Below, in pieces: positions 59,641 to 64,000 of a DNA stretch of 64,000 bases (position 1 is its first letter; each line of letters starts with the position of its first letter). The position numbers and the translations under genes are program-made. Location of the stretch: NCBI GenBank assembly GCA_963921195.1, contig OY992536.1, positions 287,327,530 through 287,391,529 of the forward strand, given 5' to 3'. The notes beneath the pieces are model-generated. The model was not told where the DNA came from, did not search any database, and saw only the letters and a list, made by a program, of their open reading frames with translations. This DNA is from Pegoplata infirma (Eukaryota; Arthropoda; Insecta; Diptera; Anthomyiidae).

Positions 59641-60860
59641 AATTTTTACCTTGGTACTTTTTCCATCTACTAAACTAATTCTAGAAACTAGTAGTTTTGA
59701 ATGTGGGATCAGTCAAAAAACGGGTGAAAGTATGTAGTGTACTTTGGTACATTCTTTTATAACCTGAAATAATGGTTATAATATTTAACTTGTAACTTCG
59801 GATATTCCTGCAAAACAAATGATTCTGAAAAAAGAACCTTTTTCTATTTCAATGGGACAAACGGGGTAAAAAATTCTACAGTGGTACTTTTTTATCTCCT
59901 ACAACTTATAATTAAGGACGTGGGATCACCTAGCGAAAAAACATTATTACAAAAGTTAAAATGTTTAAAATTTTGCTTCTAAGAGGTTTAAAAAGTATAC
60001 CTTTCCGACCTCCTGAAATAATAGTCAAAAGATCTTGATTTTTGGAATTAGGATCTCCCATCGGAAAACACATTCCGAAATTACTTTTAGGAGTTTATTA
60101 TTTTAAGATGGAAAAAAATGTACTTTGGTACTTTTTCGGTTTCTAAAAATAATGTGCTTATGAATTTAAAACTATGAATCTATGATCGTCCAGCAAAAGA
60201 AAAAAGTTATTTTGAAAAAAAAAAATGTTTTTTGGAAAATTTGGATTCTAAGGGAACAACAAGGGGAACAAATAAAAAAATGGTACTTTCTTGTAACTAA
60301 TCTCCTAAAAACTTAAAATTGGAAACCCCACATCCGAAAATATATCGCTACATTGGCACATTTTATATTTCCTTAAATACTGGTTCTTGAAACCAAAGAT
60401 GTGGAATTTAAAATCATCCAGGGGGGAAAAAATCTGATAAAAGTGCTTTTGAGAAAATTTTGATGCAAAGAGGGTAAGAAGTGCACTTTCGTACTTTTTT
60501 CACCTGAAATAATGGTTATAGGAACCTAAAATGTCGGATCTTCATGCACAAATAAAATCTAAGAAGTACCTTTTGGAAACTTTAATTTTAATGGGGCCAA
60601 CGGGGTAATAATTTTATTTGTGCCTCCTGTAACTCGGAATGTACGATCATTCAGGGAAAAAAATATTCTCAAAAAACTAATTTTAAGAAAGTTTTGATTC
60701 TAATAGGGTAAAAAAAATTACTTTGGTACTTTTTCGGTCTCGTGGAATAATGGTCATAAACGCTTGATTTTTGGCTTGTAGGATCGTCCATCGGAATAAA
60801 ACATTTCGAAAACGACTTTTCGAAATTCCTGATTCTAAAAGGAACAAAAAGAAGTAAGAG
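59640..60860. repeat. Degenerate ~120 bp tandem repeat
   Basis: Landmarks 'actttggtactttttcgg', 'cctgaaataatggt' and 'ggatcatc' recur at about 59740, 59884, 59995, 60122, 60284, 60360, 60488, 60610 and 60720, i.e. roughly nine diverged units. No unit is a perfect copy of another. Origin unknown. Confidence 0.7.
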
Positions 60861-60989
60861 TGTTAAATTAGGATGCGCCGAATCTTTTATACCCTCCAAA
60901 ATGTTAATTTTTTTTTTTGCTGGGGCGTTTTTTTTTTTTTTTGGGAAACGGACCCGACGGTTTGGACACCTTTCCCCTCTTGCCTTGTA

Positions 60990-62060
60990 AGATATTAATA
61001 AAATATCTTATGAACCGATTTGCCTGAAATTTCAAATATATTAAAAAAAAAACGGTTTTAAGGTTGGGGTGTCTCGGCTTATCGGCCATATCTGTGTTGT
61101 TGTCCCCTTATGAAAAAATGTGGACTTTCGGGAAAATTTCGATAACTCCCAAACAAACAGGAACACCGGTTAAAACAAAAATACAGGTCGACTTAAATTT
61201 AATAAAGATTATTTCGTATTCATAGGGATATCGTAAGAATATGCACAGAAAAAAATAAATTTCCAACTGAATTTTTCAGTTGTATTCACTCAAAATTCGG
61301 TTGCTGCTACTATATCTTGATGTGGCTAACGAACTTTATAGTTGTTTTAATTAAAAGACAGTTGTAATAGCAAAATTTTGTTGTAACTACCGATTTTTAG
61401 TTGTTTCAGCCTTCATTTAAGCGCATCCACCGATTTTTTGTTACAAAAACTGAATTTCAGTTTGAAATTAGCAAATTTGTTTTCTGTGCACAGAGAAAAA
61501 TAAATTTCCAACTGAATTTTTCAGTTGTATTAACTCAAAATTTGGTTGCTGCTACTATATTTCGATCTGGCAAACGAAATTTGTAGTTGTTTCAATTAAA
61601 AGACAGTTGTATCAATAAAATTTAGTTGTAACTACCGATATTCAGTTGTTACAACCGTAATACAAATGCATCAACCGCGTTTTTGTTGTAACAACTGATT
61701 TTCAGTTGGAAATCAGCAAATTTGTTTTCTGTGTGTGTGTCTTCACATAAATTCCACCCAAAATTTAAACATTTTCATGAAAAAACACAGCCGAATTTTT
61801 ACAAGGTTGTGCTATTATTGGATAGGTATTAAAAACTCTTTCTTCTCGTATGGAAACAGCATATAGTTTCTAAGAAAGAAATGGCTGAAAAACCAAAAAC
61901 AAACTGTTTTTTTTTGCCCGTTTTTGATAAATATTTTTAACCCCTAAATCCCATATATGACCGATAAATCGAGACACCCCAACCTTAAAATTGTCTCTTT
62001 TTTATATATTTTACGTTTCATGCAAATCGGTTCATAAGGGTTGAGATACTTCCCTTGTTA
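60990..62060. repeat. Inverted repeat flanking the tandem MITE pair
   Basis: Left arm (about 60990-61095) with 'aaccgatttgcctgaaat' and 'ggttttaaggttggggtgtc'; right arm (about 61965-62060) with complementary 'gacaccccaaccttaaaat' and 'gcaaatcggttcat'. Arms match well over roughly 90 bp. The enclosed DNA includes two abutting 245 bp MITEs. Confidence 0.7.
61244..61733. mobile_element. Two abutting 245 bp MITEs (CACAGAAAAAAATAAATTT)
   Basis: First copy 61244-61488, second 61489-61733, each from 'cacag(a/g)gaaaa' type start to 'tttgttttctgtg'. Both contain 'ccaactgaatttttcagttg' and 'ggttgctgctactatat'. Identity is high, with no spacer. Termini resemble the CACAGAAA family (3638, 23384) but interiors differ. 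Confidence 0.88.
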
Positions 62061-64000
62061 GTGTTCTTGAAATTTTCGACTCTAAGGTGCCCAAAGTGGG
62101 GTAGAAATGGAAAATTGACACTTTTTATAATTGCACTGTTCGACACGAAAAACCATTCAGTTAAATATCTAACTGGTTCTTATAGATTTTGATCTCATGA
62201 TCTCAAATCTGCCATAAAAATGTTTCAAGCATTTAAAACAGACCATATTCCAAATCAACAACTAAAATTTTTGTAGCAGGTTTTGGTTTAGAGATATTCG
62301 CGTTTGAAAATTTCAGTTTAATTTATTATGAATTTAAAGAATATAAGTTCGTAACAGTGGATTTGGTAGTTTCAAACATGAACATCTTAAAAACAACATG
62401 CGTTTTTAGTGGCAACGCAATTATATGACCCAGTGTATCACCAATAAGTACATAGTAAGCGGTGTTTTATATTTGCAAAAGCGAAAACGTAAGGTGCTAG
62501 AAAAATTCGGTTGGCTGTGGTAGTCGTGGTCGCACCGTTGGGAGTCCGAACTTCTTTAAAATTGCTCAATAGTGCTGTTGATCTTAAAACAACAGAACCT
62601 CAAAATTTTATGTGTAGGATCCTTCAGCAGACCTATACCCAACGACATATTTTAAAGAATCAATAAAATATATCACAGGTCATTAAAATTTTATACCTAC
62701 AAGTCCAATCGAGGAATATAAAGAAGTTTTGCTTAATATCCCAATTCCATATTCTTGAGATGTTCGCTCTCACATCTCTCAATCATTAAGGTTTGTTCAG
62801 ATTTTTAGGATCTGTTGAAATCGTGTTTTTTTCTGCCTTCCCATCCCATTGTATAACATTCGAGGAGACTTCTTTTTTCATCTCCGTGAAACAAGCATTA
62901 AATACTTTTTGCATATTTTTCACATTTCAAGTTCACAAATTTGCCACAAACGTGTCTCCGGTGTCTCATTACGTGTGTGTGCTTCATGTACCAGGGATTG
63001 TTCGTTGTATTTTTGTTGTTGTTGTTGCTGTTTGTTATGTTTTGGTGTTAAATAGTTATGAGACATTGGTTTGCAAAAGGAATGTTGTATTGGTGTTGCA
63101 AGAAGAAGTAGATGGAATGGAAGTGTACCTACATTGCCATAATGTTAGAGTATTGGAATATTTAAGTAGACGACAACCAACGGAACAAACAAAATATTCA
63201 TATGTGTTGGATACGATTTTAACTAACCCGGTATCTCTGTCTGTGGCTCTGTGAACATTTGAATTTTGTAAAATCATGAAACGTAATGCTGAAGTTGGAA
63301 GCGCAGATTAATGCTGCAATTATGATAAGGCGCTAATGGAAATTTCAACTTGTCTTCTTATGTCACAGAGACGAAGAGCCATGTTTAGAGGTTTATTCTT
63401 TAGGTATTTTTTTTTTTTGGGGTCTGTGTCTTGTGTTTTTTTATTTTGAATTTTATATTATAATGTATATTTCTAATTAGAGATGAATTAAGTTTTGTAT
63501 TAAAAAAAAAAACAAAGTTGAAATGAGAAAAGTTTCCACATTTTAATACATTAGTAGTGTAAGCTCATTGGGAATTAAAGGAGTTTTAGTTAAAGTTGTT
63601 GTAAGTTGGTAGTTGTATACGAATGTATTACGGGTAAAAGTTATTTTCGATTTACGAATTTAATCAAAAAACTTTAAATCCTTAGTAATAGTGAGAGTAA
63701 ACACAAATGTTTGCAGACATTGTTAAAGATATGTTTCACTTACCGCGGGTTAACGTGTTTTTTTTTAACCCGCTATTAACGGAATGAGCCTTAAAATTAA
63801 TATGCTTTCAATTTTAAGCAGCTTGGCTATCTCACTGAAATGGAAGAGAAATGCATAATATCGAGACTAATCAGATATTTTCTGAATCATAAGTGCATTG
63901 ATGCATTATTTAAACTTTCATCGGTGGTTTCGGTAAATTTCTGAACACTTTATATTACTTTTCCAGAAGATCTATGAACGTGAAATAATACTATATATGT
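62061..64000. other. Non-coding AT-rich sequence
   Basis: No recognised element or domain. The 153-codon frame at 62793-63254 has GTT-rich simple sequence in its middle and no known motif; I do not call it a gene. A GTT run lies at 63010-63030. Confidence 0.5.

Noticed and set aside
62793..63254. 153-codon open frame
   Set aside because: No known motif, biased by a GTT-rich run, no neighbouring exon-like signals that I could support; an open frame of this size can occur by chance in simple sequence.
63744..63774. Hairpin 'gcgggttaa' with T-rich loop near 63.75 kb
   Set aside because: Short (9 bp) stem; not distinguishable from chance without more evidence.

Overview
This is a very AT-rich stretch of insect DNA. 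The repeat types suggest a calyptrate fly (blowfly, flesh fly, house fly or stable fly kind); that placement is an inference. I found no convincing host gene, no rRNA and no intact functional tRNA. The window looks like an intron or intergenic region that has filled up with transposable elements. Nearly all the recognisable coding sequence is decayed transposon sequence.

Layout. 0-10 kb: a degraded LOA/I-like non-LTR retrotransposon piece (about 1.85-4.34 kb) with a TA-flanked MITE in its 3' end, a hAT MITE (5505-6680), and nested short dispersed repeats (7.8-10.2 kb). 10.2-14.0 kb: a 3.8 kb element with ~680 bp inverted repeats, a broken transposase remnant and two smaller MITEs inside. 16.6-19.6 kb: an inverted-repeat element carrying a hAT MITE and a two-level nest. 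20.1-21.5 kb: a hAT MITE with an exact 8 bp target duplication. 22.3-24.0 kb: a MITE carrying two other insertions. 25.7-28.3 kb: the best preserved retrotransposon, with reverse transcriptase and RNase H but many stops. 30.2-31.9 kb: a long-TIR element and a complete short dispersed repeat. 32.8-35.5 kb: a three-deep nest in which a hAT element holds a dispersed repeat that holds a PIF/Harbinger deletion derivative and another hAT MITE; all insertions except the dispersed repeat have clean target duplications. 35.8-41.7 kb: several LOA-like pieces in both orientations, interrupted by a 1.1 kb palindrome and a MITE. 43.4-46.1 kb: a run of MITEs. 46.5-48.2 kb: inverted-repeat elements. 49.5-52.6 kb: a 3 kb satellite of a self-complementary 35 bp unit. 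54.5-58.3 kb: a MITE, a GC-rich foldback, a large foldback element with a nested MITE, a second non-LTR fragment, and a MITE containing a tRNA-like segment. 59.6-62.1 kb: a degenerate ~120 bp tandem repeat and an inverted repeat enclosing two abutting 245 bp MITEs.

Common theme. Many small elements share termini that begin CAC(T/A) and end GTG, and are flanked by TA (or TTA). Several fit best as non-autonomous relatives of a CACTA/Mirage or Tc1/mariner type transposase. Two of these families carry an internal tRNA-like (Pol III A/B box) module. Exact target duplications let many nests be read as ordered insertion histories. All superfamily calls rest on termini, duplications and remembered motifs; no database search was possible.
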